DNA of 64,000 nt. Origin: Planctomycetota bacterium (GTDB taxonomy: Bacteria; Planctomycetota; UBA1135; UBA2386). A model generated the notes under the pieces. That model did not search any database, was not told the DNA's origin, and worked only from the letters and a program-made list of their open reading frames with translations. Where the stretch lies: contig JADLFX010000011.1 in the NCBI GenBank assembly GCA_020849665.1, forward strand, positions 62,001-126,000, given 5' to 3'. The translations under genes and the position numbers were made by a program. Shown here piece by piece: positions 56,404 to 64,000 of the stretch. Numbering within the stretch: the first letter of the stretch is position 1; the number at the start of each line of letters is the position of its first letter.

Positions 56404-58022
56404 CGCGGCTCCTGGCCGCGATGCCGGCGCGGCCGCGCGCGGAGTTCTGCGCGCGCTGGACCGGGACGGAACGGGCGGACCCGGCGGCCCTGCTGCACGC
56501 GCTGCGCGATCCGGCACTCGTGGCGGAGCGCGCGGGACGCCTCGCCCCCGGCCCGCGCGCGCTCCTGGCACGCATCGTGGCCGAGCCGGGAGCGACGCTG
56601 CTGCGCGCCGAGGTGGACGCGGGCGGCATCACGGCCGCGGCGGCCGCCGCGGCCCTGCAGCGCGAGGGCTTCCTGCTGGCCGCGGCCGCCCACGAATGGA
56701 CCACGTACGGCGAGGCCTGTTGGATCGTGCCGGCGGAACTCGTGGCGACGCTGCACTCGGTGTCCGTGCGCGCGCGGACCCGTCCGCCCCTGCGGCGCGT
56801 GGTCGCGCCTGCCGCGGCGGCGCTGGCGCGGCTCGGGCCGCAGGCCGCGGACGCGTGGCGGCGCCTCGTGGCCGGGGACGGCCTCGCTGCGGCGGAGGCC
56901 ATGCCCGGGGCCGCGTGCCAGGCCCTGGCCGGGATCGGAGTCGTGCAGGAGCTCGATCTGCCTGCACGCCGTCTGGGCCTGGAGCTGCCGGAGCGCGCCG
57001 TGGTCGCCGCGCCGGCCGCGCTCTGGCAGACGCTGCCCTGGCCCGACCCGCCGCCGACACCCGATCCCGGAACCGGCCTCGGCGACCTCGCCACCGCGGC
57101 CCGCGAACTCGTGTGGCTCGCCGCGGAGGAAGGCGTGCCCCTCCCGCGCCGCCAGCAGCCCGAGGCGGAGTGGCTCGGCGCAGTCGCGGGACGCCTGGGC
57201 CTCACGGCCGCCGGATCCCGCCATGGACCACGCGACCTGCGCTGGTTGCTGGGACTCGTGCGCGCCCGCGGCCTCCTGACCCCCGGGGAGGGGGCGCTGC
57301 GGGCCACGGCGGATGGCGAGGCGTTCGCAGCCGCGTCCGTGGCGGTGCGGAGCCGCGCGCTGCTGGCGGCGGCGCGGCGCGAGCCCGCGCGCGCGGCCGG
57401 ACCGTTCGCTCCCGGACTCCGGCGCAGGGCGTTGGCGTGGCTGCGGCGCGTGCCGCGGGACGGCTGCGTGCCGCTGCGCACCCTGGCTGCCGTGGCGGTT
57501 GCCGGCACGCTGCTGGCGGCGGCCCGCAGTGCACGCGCCACGGCCTGGGTCGGCGGGCTGGCCACGCACGCGGACCTGCTCGCCGCAGTGGAGGGCTTCG
57601 TCCTCGGCCGCCTCGTGCCGCTGGGACTCGTGTGGGCGATGGGGGAACGCGCCTCGTGCCGCGTGGCCTGGACCGAGCTGGGCGCCGCCGTCGCGGGCGG
57701 TGGCGCACCGGGCGCGCGGCCCGCGCGGGTCGTGGTCAACGGCGACCTCGAGGTGTTCGTGTTCCCCGGCGCCGGCCGCGCCGCCTGCGCCGACCGGCTG
57801 GCGGCGTTCGCGCCGCGCCGCGGCACCGGACGGGTCCTGCGCCACCGCCTCGACCTCGACGGGCTGCGCCGGGCCGCGCGCCGCGGCGTGCCGGCCGGCG
57901 CGGTGCGTACGGTCCTGGGCGAACTCAGCGGCGCGCCGCTTCCGCCGGAGGCCGAAGCCCTGCTCGTCGAAGCCGCGCGCGCGTGCGCCGGCACCGCGGC
58001 CGGTGCTATCTTCGCGCCGTGA
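56400..58022 (+). CDS. helicase-associated protein, probable partner of the XPB-like helicase
   Basis: 540 residues from a GTG overlapping the helicase stop (GTGA). It is Ala/Arg/Leu-rich and helical, with segments resembling winged helices. The region around residues 440-500 (VVVNGDLEVFVFPGAG, then LRHRLDLDGLRRA) matches the XPB/Ssl2-like N-terminal domain (Helicase_C_3) found in proteins encoded beside bacterial XPB. No ATPase motif is present. It may guide or regulate the helicase, or play the part that Bax1 nuclease plays for archaeal XPB, but no nuclease motif was seen. It is coupled to thiE downstream. Confidence 0.72.
   Translation: MTRLLAAMPARPRAEFCARWTGTERADPAALLHALRDPALVAERAGRLAPGPRALLARIVAEPGATLLRAEVDAGGITAAAAAAALQREGFLLAAAAHEWTTYGEACWIVPAELVATLHSVSVRARTRPPLRRVVAPAAAALARLGPQAADAWRRLVAGDGLAAAEAMPGAACQALAGIGVVQELDLPARRLGLELPERAVVAAPAALWQTLPWPDPPPTPDPGTGLGDLATAARELVWLAAEEGVPLPRRQQPEAEWLGAVAGRLGLTAAGSRHGPRDLRWLLGLVRARGLLTPGEGALRATADGEAFAAASVAVRSRALLAAARREPARAAGPFAPGLRRRALAWLRRVPRDGCVPLRTLAAVAVAGTLLAAARSARATAWVGGLATHADLLAAVEGFVLGRLVPLGLVWAMGERASCRVAWTELGAAVAGGGAPGARPARVVVNGDLEVFVFPGAGRAACADRLAAFAPRRGTGRVLRHRLDLDGLRRAARRGVPAGAVRTVLGELSGAPLPPEAEALLVEAARACAGTAAGAIFAP
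58005..58012 (+). promoter_or_regulatory. possible internal -10 element before thiE
   Basis: GCTATCTT lies inside the end of the preceding gene, 6 nt before the GTG of thiE. It fits the recurrent GCTA box, so thiE may also be transcribed separately. Confidence 0.25.
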
Positions 58023-58693
58023 AGTCCGCGCCTGCCCGCGCACGGCCGTTGCCCGCTGCGCTGCGCCTGCTCCTCGTGAGCGATGGGCGCGGCGACCGCG
58101 CACGCCTCGTGGACGTGGTCGCGGCCGCGGTGCGCGGCGGGCTGCGCGCGGTGCTGGTGCGCGAGCGCACGATGGGTGCCCGCGAACTCGGCGCGACCTG
58201 CGAGGTCCTGCGCGGCATCCTGCACCCGGTGCAGGGGCTGGTGCTGGTGAGCGACCGGGCCGACGTGGCCGCCGCCGGCAACGCCGACGGCGTGCACCTC
58301 GGCCATCGCTCGCTGCCGGCGGCGGAGGTGCGCCGCTTCCTGCCCGAGGACCGGTGGCTCGGCGTGTCGGCGCACGGTCCCGAGGACATCACGGCGGCCC
58401 ACGCCGGAGGCGCCGACTACGTGACGCTCTCGCCGGTGTTCGCCACCGCGTCGCACCCCGAGACCGAACCCCTGGGCGCGGAGCGTGCCGCGCGCTGGAG
58501 CGTCGCCGCGCCGCTGCCGGTGCTCTGGTTGGGCGGGATCGTCGCGGCGCGGGCTCCGGAGGTCCTGGCGCGGCAGCCGGCGGGCGTGGCCTTCCTCGGC
58601 GCGGTGTTCGCCGCGGCCGACCCCGAGGCCACGGCACGCGAGCTGGTGCGCACGTTCGGCGCGGGCCTCGCGCCCTGCGAGGCGCAGGCATGA
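58019..58693 (+). CDS. thiE: thiamine phosphate synthase
   Basis: 224 residues from the GTG at 58019, overlapping the stop before it. The TIM-barrel motifs of ThiE are visible: DGVHLG, GVSAHGPED, DYVTLSPVFATASHP and LGGI near the C-terminal phosphate site. It joins the hydroxymethylpyrimidine and thiazole phosphates to thiamine phosphate. thiL lies one gene downstream, giving the last two steps of thiamine diphosphate synthesis. The nearby Por-type enzyme needs that cofactor. One charged residue that usually binds pyrophosphate is hard to place by eye, but the overall match is good. Confidence 0.88.
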   Translation: MKSAPARARPLPAALRLLLVSDGRGDRARLVDVVAAAVRGGLRAVLVRERTMGARELGATCEVLRGILHPVQGLVLVSDRADVAAAGNADGVHLGHRSLPAAEVRRFLPEDRWLGVSAHGPEDITAAHAGGADYVTLSPVFATASHPETEPLGAERAARWSVAAPLPVLWLGGIVAARAPEVLARQPAGVAFLGAVFAAADPEATARELVRTFGAGLAPCEAQA

Positions 58694-59121
58694 ACCCGCA
58701 CGGCGCGAAGCGCGACCGCAGGGGCGTTGCGGACTGGATCCGCTGGCTGCGGATCGTCGGCTTCGCGGTGGTCGGCGTGACCGTGCTCGTCTTCGTGTGG
58801 CGGTTCCAGTTCCTGCGCGTGCCGGCGGGGATGGACACCCTGCCGGATGCCCTGCCGCCGGGTTCCATCGTGGTGATCGAGAAGCGGCCGAGCGTGGTGC
58901 GCGTGGGTGCCATCGTCCTGCTGCGGCGGGACGGCGGCGTCGTGTTCACGCGCGTGCACGAGGTGCTGCCCGACGGCCGGATCCGCACGCGCCATGACAA
59001 CCCCGCCTCGCGGCTCGGCGGGGACGAGGTCTCCGGGCCCTTCGCCGTGGCGGAGCTGGCCGGGCTGGTGCTCGACGCGATGCGTGTCTGTGCCACCCCG
59101 GAGGTGCCCGTTGGTCGATGA
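58690..59121 (+). CDS. degenerate S26/S24-like membrane protein, probably not an active signal peptidase
   Basis: 143 residues, coupled to thiE by ATGA. One membrane helix lies at about 20-42. The following segment VPAGMDTLPDALPPGSIVVIEKRP resembles the signal peptidase pattern VPSGSMxPTLxxGD, but the catalytic Ser position holds Gly. The second conserved box (GAIVLLRRDGGVVFTRVHEV) lacks the general-base Lys; a SipW-like arrangement would need a His in a slightly different place. The tail RIRTRHDNPASRLGGDEVSGP is typical of S26/SipW folds. The fold call is reasonable, activity is doubtful, and its placement between thiE and thiL is unexplained. Confidence 0.65.
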   Translation: MNPHGAKRDRRGVADWIRWLRIVGFAVVGVTVLVFVWRFQFLRVPAGMDTLPDALPPGSIVVIEKRPSVVRVGAIVLLRRDGGVVFTRVHEVLPDGRIRTRHDNPASRLGGDEVSGPFAVAELAGLVLDAMRVCATPEVPVGR

Positions 59122-60031
59122 GCGCACGTTCACCCAGGGGCTCGCCGCGTTCTTCGGCGCGCGCAGCGGGGACCTGCCGGGCCTCCTGGTCGGGATCGGC
59201 GACGACGCGGCGGTGGTGCGGGCCGAGCGCCGGCCGCTGGTCCTGAAGATCGATCCCGTCGTGGAAGGCGTGCACGTCGCGGCCGCGCTGCCCGCGGCGC
59301 GCCTGGGCATCAAGGCCGTGAACCGGAACCTCTCCGACCTCGCGGCCATGGGTGCGGTGCCGCGCTGGCTCCTCGCGTCGGTGCTGCTGCCGCGCGGCTA
59401 TCCGGCCGCCCGCCGGGCGGGGATCTTCCGCGGGCTGCGGGCCGCGGCGCGCGGCGCGGGGGTGCGCGTCGTGGGCGGGGACGTGAGCAACACCCGCGGG
59501 GCTGCCGCGGTGGTGGTCGCGGCCTTCGGCGTCGTCCCCGGCCGGCCCCTGCTGCGCTCGGGCGCCAGGGTGGGCGACACGCTGCACGTCACGGGGGCGC
59601 TCGGCGGCTCGTGCCTGGGCCGGCACCATCGCTTCGTGCCGCGCCTGCGCGAGGGACTCTGGCTGGCGCGCGACCCGGCAGTGCACGCCGCGATGGATGT
59701 GAGCGACGGACTGCTCCTGGACCTGCAGACCCTGCTCGACGCGTCGGGCTGCCCGGGGGCAGAACTGGAGGAGGCGGCGATCCCGATCGCCTCCGCCGCG
59801 CGGCGGCTGGCCCGGCGCTCGGGGACCACCGCGCTCGCCCATGCCCTCGGGGATGGCGAGGACTACGAACTGCTCTTCGCGGCCCGGGGGACGTTGCGCC
59901 GGAATGGGCCGCTCGCCCCCCTGGCCCACCATCCGATCGGGAGGATCACGTCCCGGCGCGGCCTGTGGCTGCGCACCCTGGACGGGCGCCTGCGTCGCCT
60001 GCGCCCGGAGGGCTACCGCCATGCGCTCTGA
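59111..60031 (+). CDS. thiL: thiamine-phosphate kinase
   Basis: 306 residues from a TTG at 59111, supported by a strong GGAGGTG at 59100-59106. Motifs of ThiL are GIGDDAAVV near residue 26, KIDPVVEGVHV, GGDVSN, and GDGEDYELLFA near 255. It phosphorylates thiamine phosphate to the active diphosphate. It overlaps the S26-like gene by 11 nt and tsaE by 11 nt. The thi genes may help supply thiamine diphosphate to the oxoacid oxidoreductase encoded earlier in the window, but no riboswitch was seen. Confidence 0.93.
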   Translation: MVDERTFTQGLAAFFGARSGDLPGLLVGIGDDAAVVRAERRPLVLKIDPVVEGVHVAAALPAARLGIKAVNRNLSDLAAMGAVPRWLLASVLLPRGYPAARRAGIFRGLRAAARGAGVRVVGGDVSNTRGAAAVVVAAFGVVPGRPLLRSGARVGDTLHVTGALGGSCLGRHHRFVPRLREGLWLARDPAVHAAMDVSDGLLLDLQTLLDASGCPGAELEEAAIPIASAARRLARRSGTTALAHALGDGEDYELLFAARGTLRRNGPLAPLAHHPIGRITSRRGLWLRTLDGRLRRLRPEGYRHAL

Positions 60032-60533
60032 GCCGCGGGTGGTCCTGCTGCTGGGGCCGCAGGGCACCGAGGCGCTCGGCGAGTGGCTGGGAGAGCGGCT
60101 GCGGCCGGGCCAGGGCGTGGCCCTGGTGGGTGAACTCGGGGCCGGCAAGACCTGCCTGGTCCGGGGCCTCGCCCGGGGCCTGCGGGTCGACGAGCCGGAG
60201 GCGGTGGCCAGCCCCACGTACCTGATGCTCGTGGAGCACCCGGGACCAGTGCCCCTCCTGCACCTGGACGCCTATCTCCCCGGGAAGACCCGGGCCTTCC
60301 TGAGCGAGGGGGGCTTCGACTACCTGGGCGAACGCGGCGGCGTCGTGGCCGTGGAGTGGGCCGATCGCCTCCCGGACCTCCTCCCGCCGGAACGCGTGTG
60401 GGTCGAACTGGTCCCCGGGCTGGTGGATGGGATCCCTGGCCGGGTGGGGAGGGTTGCCGGCGAGCCGGAAGCGTGCTTTCCTTGGCTGCGGGATCTGCCG
60501 TCCAGGTTCGGGGCCGTCCCGCAGGGGCACTGA
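60021..60533 (+). CDS. tsaE: tRNA threonylcarbamoyladenosine biosynthesis ATPase
   Basis: 170 residues. Walker A is GELGAGKT at about 37-44, followed by SPTYLMLVEH, HLDAY and VVAVEWADRL, all TsaE landmarks. It powers the TsaB-TsaD complex that makes t6A37 in tRNAs reading ANN codons and is normally essential. It closes the overlapping operon that begins with uvrA. The last 20 residues (after about 150) extend past the usual end. tsaB and tsaD are not in the window. Confidence 0.93.
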   Translation: MRSEPRVVLLLGPQGTEALGEWLGERLRPGQGVALVGELGAGKTCLVRGLARGLRVDEPEAVASPTYLMLVEHPGPVPLLHLDAYLPGKTRAFLSEGGFDYLGERGGVVAVEWADRLPDLLPPERVWVELVPGLVDGIPGRVGRVAGEPEACFPWLRDLPSRFGAVPQGH

Positions 60534-60606
60534 GTCCCTGCAGCGACCCGACGATCCCCGGCTGCGGCGCGACCGGAGCGCCTCGGCGGGGCCCCTGAAT
60601 CGCTCT

Positions 60607-60631
60607 GAACCACCCGGACGGGATTCCCGTT
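60607..60631 (+). promoter_or_regulatory. putative ECF-type promoter of the second sigma gene
   Basis: GAAC at 60607-60610, a 17-nt spacer and CGTT at 60628-60631 resemble promoters read by ECF sigma factors (GAAC ... CGTT). If it is used, the transcript would start after the GGAGG at 60632-60636, so translation would be leaderless at 60641 or begin at the ATG at 60674. Confidence 0.35.
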
Positions 60632-60640
60632 GGAGGCAGC

Positions 60641-61309
60641 ATGCAAGGCCCGTGGCCACGGAAGCCTGCGCCGATGGAGGCCCCTCGTCCCGAGGACGAG
60701 GCGGGCCTCCCCGACCTCCTCGAACGCTTCCGCGGCGGGGATCGAGACGCCTTCCAGCGGATCGTGGGCGCCTTCCAGGCCCGGCTCGTGCAGTTCTTCT
60801 ACCGCCTGTGCTGGGACCGGGACCGGGCCGAGGACCTGACCCAGGACCTCTTCCTGAAGCTGCTGCGCTCCCAGGGCTCGTACCGCTCCGAAGGCAAGCT
60901 CTCGACGTACCTCTTCCGGATGGCCACCAACCTGTGGATCGACGAGTACCGGGCGCGCCGTCCCCAGCGCGGCCTCTACTCCCTGGATCAGGTCCTGCTC
61001 GAGGGGGCGGCGGCCGAGGTGCGGCCCGGGGTCGCGCCGGAGCCGTGCGGCCCGGTGGAGAACGCCATCGACGACGAAGAGCGTGCCCGCCTCCGTCAGG
61101 CCGTGGAGACGCTGACCGAGCCGCACCGCCTGGTGCTGGAACTCGCGGTGTACCAGGAGCTGCCCTACCAGGAGATCAGCGAGATCCTGGCCATCCCGAT
61201 CGGCACGATCAAATCGCGGATGCACAACGCGGTGCACGCGTTGCGGGACAAGCTGGGCGCGGGCGAAGCGCAGCAGGCGCCACGCCGCGCAGCTGGAGGC
61301 GGATCGTGA
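60641..61309 (+). CDS. ECF-type RNA polymerase sigma factor
   Basis: 222 residues. Region 2 covers about 25-95, with RDAFQRIVGAFQARLVQFFYRL, AEDLTQDLFLKLLR and FRMATNLWIDEYRAR. Region 4 covers about 145-205, with LTEPHRLVLELAVYQELPYQEISEILAIPIGTIKSRMHNAVHALR. The ATG at 60641 has GGAGG just upstream, and an internal ATG at 60674 is possible. It is a distant paralogue of the sigma factor at 16151. The next gene overlaps by GTGA and encodes a membrane protein, the likely regulator. A candidate ECF promoter upstream suggests self-activation. Confidence 0.93.
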   Translation: MQGPWPRKPAPMEAPRPEDEAGLPDLLERFRGGDRDAFQRIVGAFQARLVQFFYRLCWDRDRAEDLTQDLFLKLLRSQGSYRSEGKLSTYLFRMATNLWIDEYRARRPQRGLYSLDQVLLEGAAAEVRPGVAPEPCGPVENAIDDEERARLRQAVETLTEPHRLVLELAVYQELPYQEISEILAIPIGTIKSRMHNAVHALRDKLGAGEAQQAPRRAAGGGS

Positions 61310-62742
61310 CCACCGACGTCGACGCCGAGCCGGTCCTGTCGGCCGAGTTCGTGTCGCGCCTGCGGACGCTGCGCACCGAGCCGACCGGCCGCGTCGAGCT
61401 CGTGCTCCGCGCCGAGTTGCGCCGCCGCGGGCTCGCCAAGGAACGAGCGCGCGGCCTGCGCCGGTGGCTCCTCGAGTGTGCGGTGGTCGCCGCCGCGGCC
61501 GCGGCCACCGTGGCACTCTTCGCGGGCGTGTTCGCCCCGCGTCCGTTGCTGCGGATCGAGGCCGCGGTGGCGTCGGCGCTGCCCGGCGCGAGCCTCCTGC
61601 CGGGTGAGCGGGCCGCGGCCGCCAGCACGCCCGCGGCCGGGTTCCTGCTGCCCGCGGAACTCTCGGAGGAACTCGTGCGGAGGGTGGCCGATGTGCGCGC
61701 GACGCATGGCGTGCCGGACGAGGCCACGGCGCGGACGCGGCTGTACCTGTTGCGTGAGGAGTTCGAGTACCGCGCGTCCGCCCAGCAGCGGCAGCGTCTG
61801 CTGCGCGGCACGGGCAGCGGCGTGGGCCTGCACGATCGCATCCAGGCGCTGGCCGTGGACCTGGCCGAGCAGGCACGGAGCCACCTGGCCACGGTGCACG
61901 CCCGGGCGCTGGTCGCGTCCGGCCGCGCCGCGGCCTGCGCGGCGCTCGCCGGCGAACCGGAGGCGCTCGCCGTGGCCTGCGCCGATGCAGGCGACGAGCC
62001 CGCGCTGGACGTGCAGGACCTCGCGTTCGCCGTGCGCGGCCTCCTGGCCGCCGGCGTGTCCACCCGGCAGGCTCCTCATGCCGAGGTGCTGCGCGACCTG
62101 CGCGAGGCGCTCTACTCGGTGGCCGAGGGCGTCACGGGCGGCGAACTCGGCTCGGTCCTGGCCGCCCTGGCCGACCTGAGCGTGGCCGGCGAGCCGGGCG
62201 CGGAGCGCCGGCTGGTGCTGCACGGGGCGCGCTTCGTGCGCGACGTCCTCGGACCCGATGCCGAGCGCGCGGGCGGGATCCTCAGCATGCTCACGCCCGC
62301 GGCGGAGCTGGCGGATGCCGGGCGTGTGCTCCGCATCCTGCCCGCCCTGGGCATCGACCCCGAGCTGGCGGCGCTGGCCCGCTACGCGGTGCTCGCGCAT
62401 CTCGAGTCGCGCTCGGCGGCGGTCGAGCACCGCCGTCCCGCCGACCTCGCCGCCCTGCTCTACGGGTTCGGCGACCTGGTCTCGCGCGAGGAGCACGACC
62501 AGCGCCTGCTGCTGCACGCGCCGCGCACCCTGTTGCCGGAGTACGTGGCCATGCACCAGTTGGCGTGGAGCCGCTACCCGCTGCGCCGCGGCTGGGGCCA
62601 GTTCCAGGCCGAACTCCGCGGCCTTGCCACGCTGCCCACCCCGCCCTCGCTGCGCGATGCCGGCGCACTCCTGCTGACGCTGACCACGACCTACGCCGCG
62701 CCCGGCATGCTCGAGGTGGCGCAGATCCTCGCGCAGAAGTGA
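61306..62742 (+). CDS. membrane protein paired with the sigma factor, possible anti-sigma factor
   Basis: 478 residues from a GTG overlapping the sigma stop, with GGAGG in front. An N-terminal cytoplasmic part of about 52 residues lacks the zinc motif of classical anti-sigma factors. One membrane helix lies at about 54-77. The extracytoplasmic 400 residues are helical and Ala/Leu-rich, with segments like VRRVADVRATHGV and FEYRASAQQRQRLL, and may form a repeat solenoid. No family was recognised. Position and topology suggest that it controls the sigma factor, but sequence does not prove it. Confidence 0.65.
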   Translation: MTTDVDAEPVLSAEFVSRLRTLRTEPTGRVELVLRAELRRRGLAKERARGLRRWLLECAVVAAAAAATVALFAGVFAPRPLLRIEAAVASALPGASLLPGERAAAASTPAAGFLLPAELSEELVRRVADVRATHGVPDEATARTRLYLLREEFEYRASAQQRQRLLRGTGSGVGLHDRIQALAVDLAEQARSHLATVHARALVASGRAAACAALAGEPEALAVACADAGDEPALDVQDLAFAVRGLLAAGVSTRQAPHAEVLRDLREALYSVAEGVTGGELGSVLAALADLSVAGEPGAERRLVLHGARFVRDVLGPDAERAGGILSMLTPAAELADAGRVLRILPALGIDPELAALARYAVLAHLESRSAAVEHRRPADLAALLYGFGDLVSREEHDQRLLLHAPRTLLPEYVAMHQLAWSRYPLRRGWGQFQAELRGLATLPTPPSLRDAGALLLTLTTTYAAPGMLEVAQILAQK

Positions 62743-62854
62743 TCCGCGCCCGGCCGATTCCCGCGGCGCGCCCGGCGGCGTGGGCCCGGGCTCCGGGAGC
62801 GGCCAGGGCCAGGACCGACCGCCCCGCGCATTGGACTCGCGTCACGGTTTGGCC

Positions 62855-62879
62855 CATGATCCGCCGCCCATCATGGGTG
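62855..62879 (+). promoter_or_regulatory. inverted repeat over the tolC-like start codon
   Basis: CCCATGAT at 62855-62862 and ATCATGGG at 62872-62879 form a perfect 8-bp inverted repeat with a 9-nt loop, and the gene's ATG at 62875 lies in the right arm. A possible promoter (TTGGAC at 62833-62838, then CATGAT at 62857-62862 after 18 nt) would place the repeat over the -10 element. It could be an operator or an RNA stem that hides the start. Confidence 0.45.
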
Positions 62880-64000
62880 CGCCGCGGCTGATCGAAGCTC
62901 GCCTGCTGCTCCTGCTCGCCGCCGTGGCGGCGGCGGGCGGACGCGTCGCGGCGCAGGACACGCGTGCGGAGACCCGGCCGGAGAGCCAGGGCCCGGCCAC
63001 CTCGCCGGAGACGATCCCGATCCCGCGCGACCACGAGGGTCCGACCTTCGACCTGTCCCTGGAGCTGGCCCTGCGGATGGGCCGGCTGAACAACACCGAC
63101 CTGCGCGCGGCCGAGCTCGTGCCGCTGGCGGCGATCGAGAACCTGCGCGGTGCCCAGGCGCTCTTCGAGCCCGAGGTGTTCGGCGCGGCCGGATACGGAG
63201 CCAGCGAGTCGCCCACGCGCAACATCTTCACGCCGTCGGCGGAGCGCGTGACCCTGGATGGCGAACTCGGCTGGCGCCAGCGGGTCGCCACCGGCGGCCT
63301 CTTCGAACTCACCTACGGCGCCGAGAAGCTGCGCCAGACCGTGGTGATCCCGGGCTTCCCGAACCGGCAGTACACGAACGTCGTGGCCGCCACGCTCGTC
63401 CAGCCCCTGCTGCGCGGCGCGTGGAGCGACTACACCCTGCGCGACGTGCAGAGCTCGGAGGCGCAGCTGGCCGGCGCACGGCGGCGCTTCGAACGGTCGG
63501 TGCAGGACACGCTCCTCGCGGTGGTGCGCGCCTACTGGGAGCTGGTGTTCGCGCGCGAGAACTACCGCGTCGTGGTGCAGTCGCTGGAGCTCTCCCTGGA
63601 GCAGCTGCGGATCACCAACGAACGGATCCGCGTGCGCGAGCTGGCGCAGCGCGACCGGGTGGCCGACGAGGCCGACGTGGCCCGGCGCCGCGAGGAGCTG
63701 CTGGCCGCCGCCAACCTGATTCTGGCGCGCGAGGACGCGCTGCGCCGGCTGGTGTTCCACAACGACGACGGGACCATGTGGGGCAAGGTGCTGCGCCCGG
63801 TCACCGGGATCCCCGGGGACCAGGAGCCGCCGGACGTCGACTGGCGGGTCCCGGCGCAGGTGGCCCGGCTGCGCCGCCCCGACCTCATGGCCCTGCAGGC
63901 CGACGTCCTGCTCGCGGAGGTGCAGCTGCGCACGGCCGAGAACGAGGTCCTGCCGCGCCTCGACCTGAGCGGCACCTTCAACGCCTCGGGCATCCGCAGC
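62875..64000 (+). CDS. TolC family outer membrane efflux protein (partial, runs off the window)
   Basis: 375 residues are visible, with the 3' end beyond the window. A Sec signal is present (LLLLLAAVAAAGGRVAAQD), then an N-terminal extension rich in Pro and Thr. The TolC repeat follows: LELALRMGRLNNTDLRAAELV, then the ALFEPEVFGAAGYGAS segment, the strand-loop VVAATLVQPLLRGA and long helices such as VQDTLLAVVRAYWELVFARENYR. Later LRRPDLMALQADVLLAEVQLRTAENEVLPRLDLSG is the second repeat start. It forms an outer-membrane channel for an efflux or type I secretion system. Partner pumps are not in the window. Confidence 0.9.

Overview
The window is very GC-rich (roughly 70% or more by eye), densely coded, bacterial chromosomal DNA. 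Several markers point to the Planctomycetota: a Tat-exported DUF1501 protein paired with a PSD1/DUF1549/DUF1553 protein carrying a planctomycete-type cytochrome c motif, a double-length UvrA of the kind known from the related Chlamydiae, a class II (B12-dependent) ribonucleotide reductase, and secreted kelch and protease proteins sharing a C-terminal module. I see no rRNA, tRNA, CRISPR array, transposase or phage gene.

Layout. 1-3859: a GntR/YtrA-type regulator with a palindromic operator at its start codon, then an ABC ATPase and two membrane proteins. 3873-9813 (minus): PSD1 cytochrome protein, DUF1501 protein and an SGNH hydrolase in one coupled operon. 9899-12780 (minus): a DUF486 protein and a NatAB-like ABC exporter. 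13088-15982: a membrane protein of unknown role, a ComF-type phosphoribosyltransferase, and two degenerate enzymes (a PLP fold-type-II homologue without its lysine and a GmhB-like HAD protein without its nucleophilic aspartate). 16151-19385: an ECF sigma factor and a very large membrane anti-sigma candidate. 19399-22245 (minus): two M28/glutaminyl-cyclase-like lipoproteins and an alpha/beta hydrolase. 22367-27123: the PrkA-YeaH-SpoVR stress module, followed by a PAP2-type membrane phosphatase. 28054-34171 (minus): a metzincin-like Ig-domain lipoprotein, a repeat protein, and a large DNA-binding protein with RNA-polymerase-alpha-CTD-like and sigma-region-4-like segments.

34351-39050: nrdJ (minus) with a strong terminator and a 1-kb upstream region holding NrdR-box-like sites and a long nested inverted repeat. 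39051-43626: a 2-oxoacid oxidoreductase operon in which the gamma subunit, a GltD-like FAD/NAD(P) module and a ferredoxin-like subunit are one polypeptide, followed by alpha, beta and a small cysteine-containing protein, closed by a terminator with a T-tract. 43677-45904: PBP4-type DacB and an inositol monophosphatase family protein. 46044-48972: a secreted trypsin-like protease and a convergent kelch protein with related C-termini. 49106-60533: seven genes with overlapping ends: double-length uvrA, an XPB-like helicase, a helicase-associated protein, thiE, a degenerate S26-like membrane protein, thiL and tsaE. 60641-62742: a second ECF sigma factor with a membrane partner. 62875-end: a TolC-family protein cut by the window edge.

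Most neighbours on the same strand overlap by ATGA or GTGA, so translational coupling is the main organising principle. A GCTANNCT-like box recurs upstream of many transcription-unit starts and is my best candidate for the housekeeping -10 element. The least conventional parts are the UvrA-UvrA/XPB operon, the fused oxidoreductase subunit with its small cysteine protein, the alpha-CTD/sigma-4-like protein, and the pair of degenerate enzymes.
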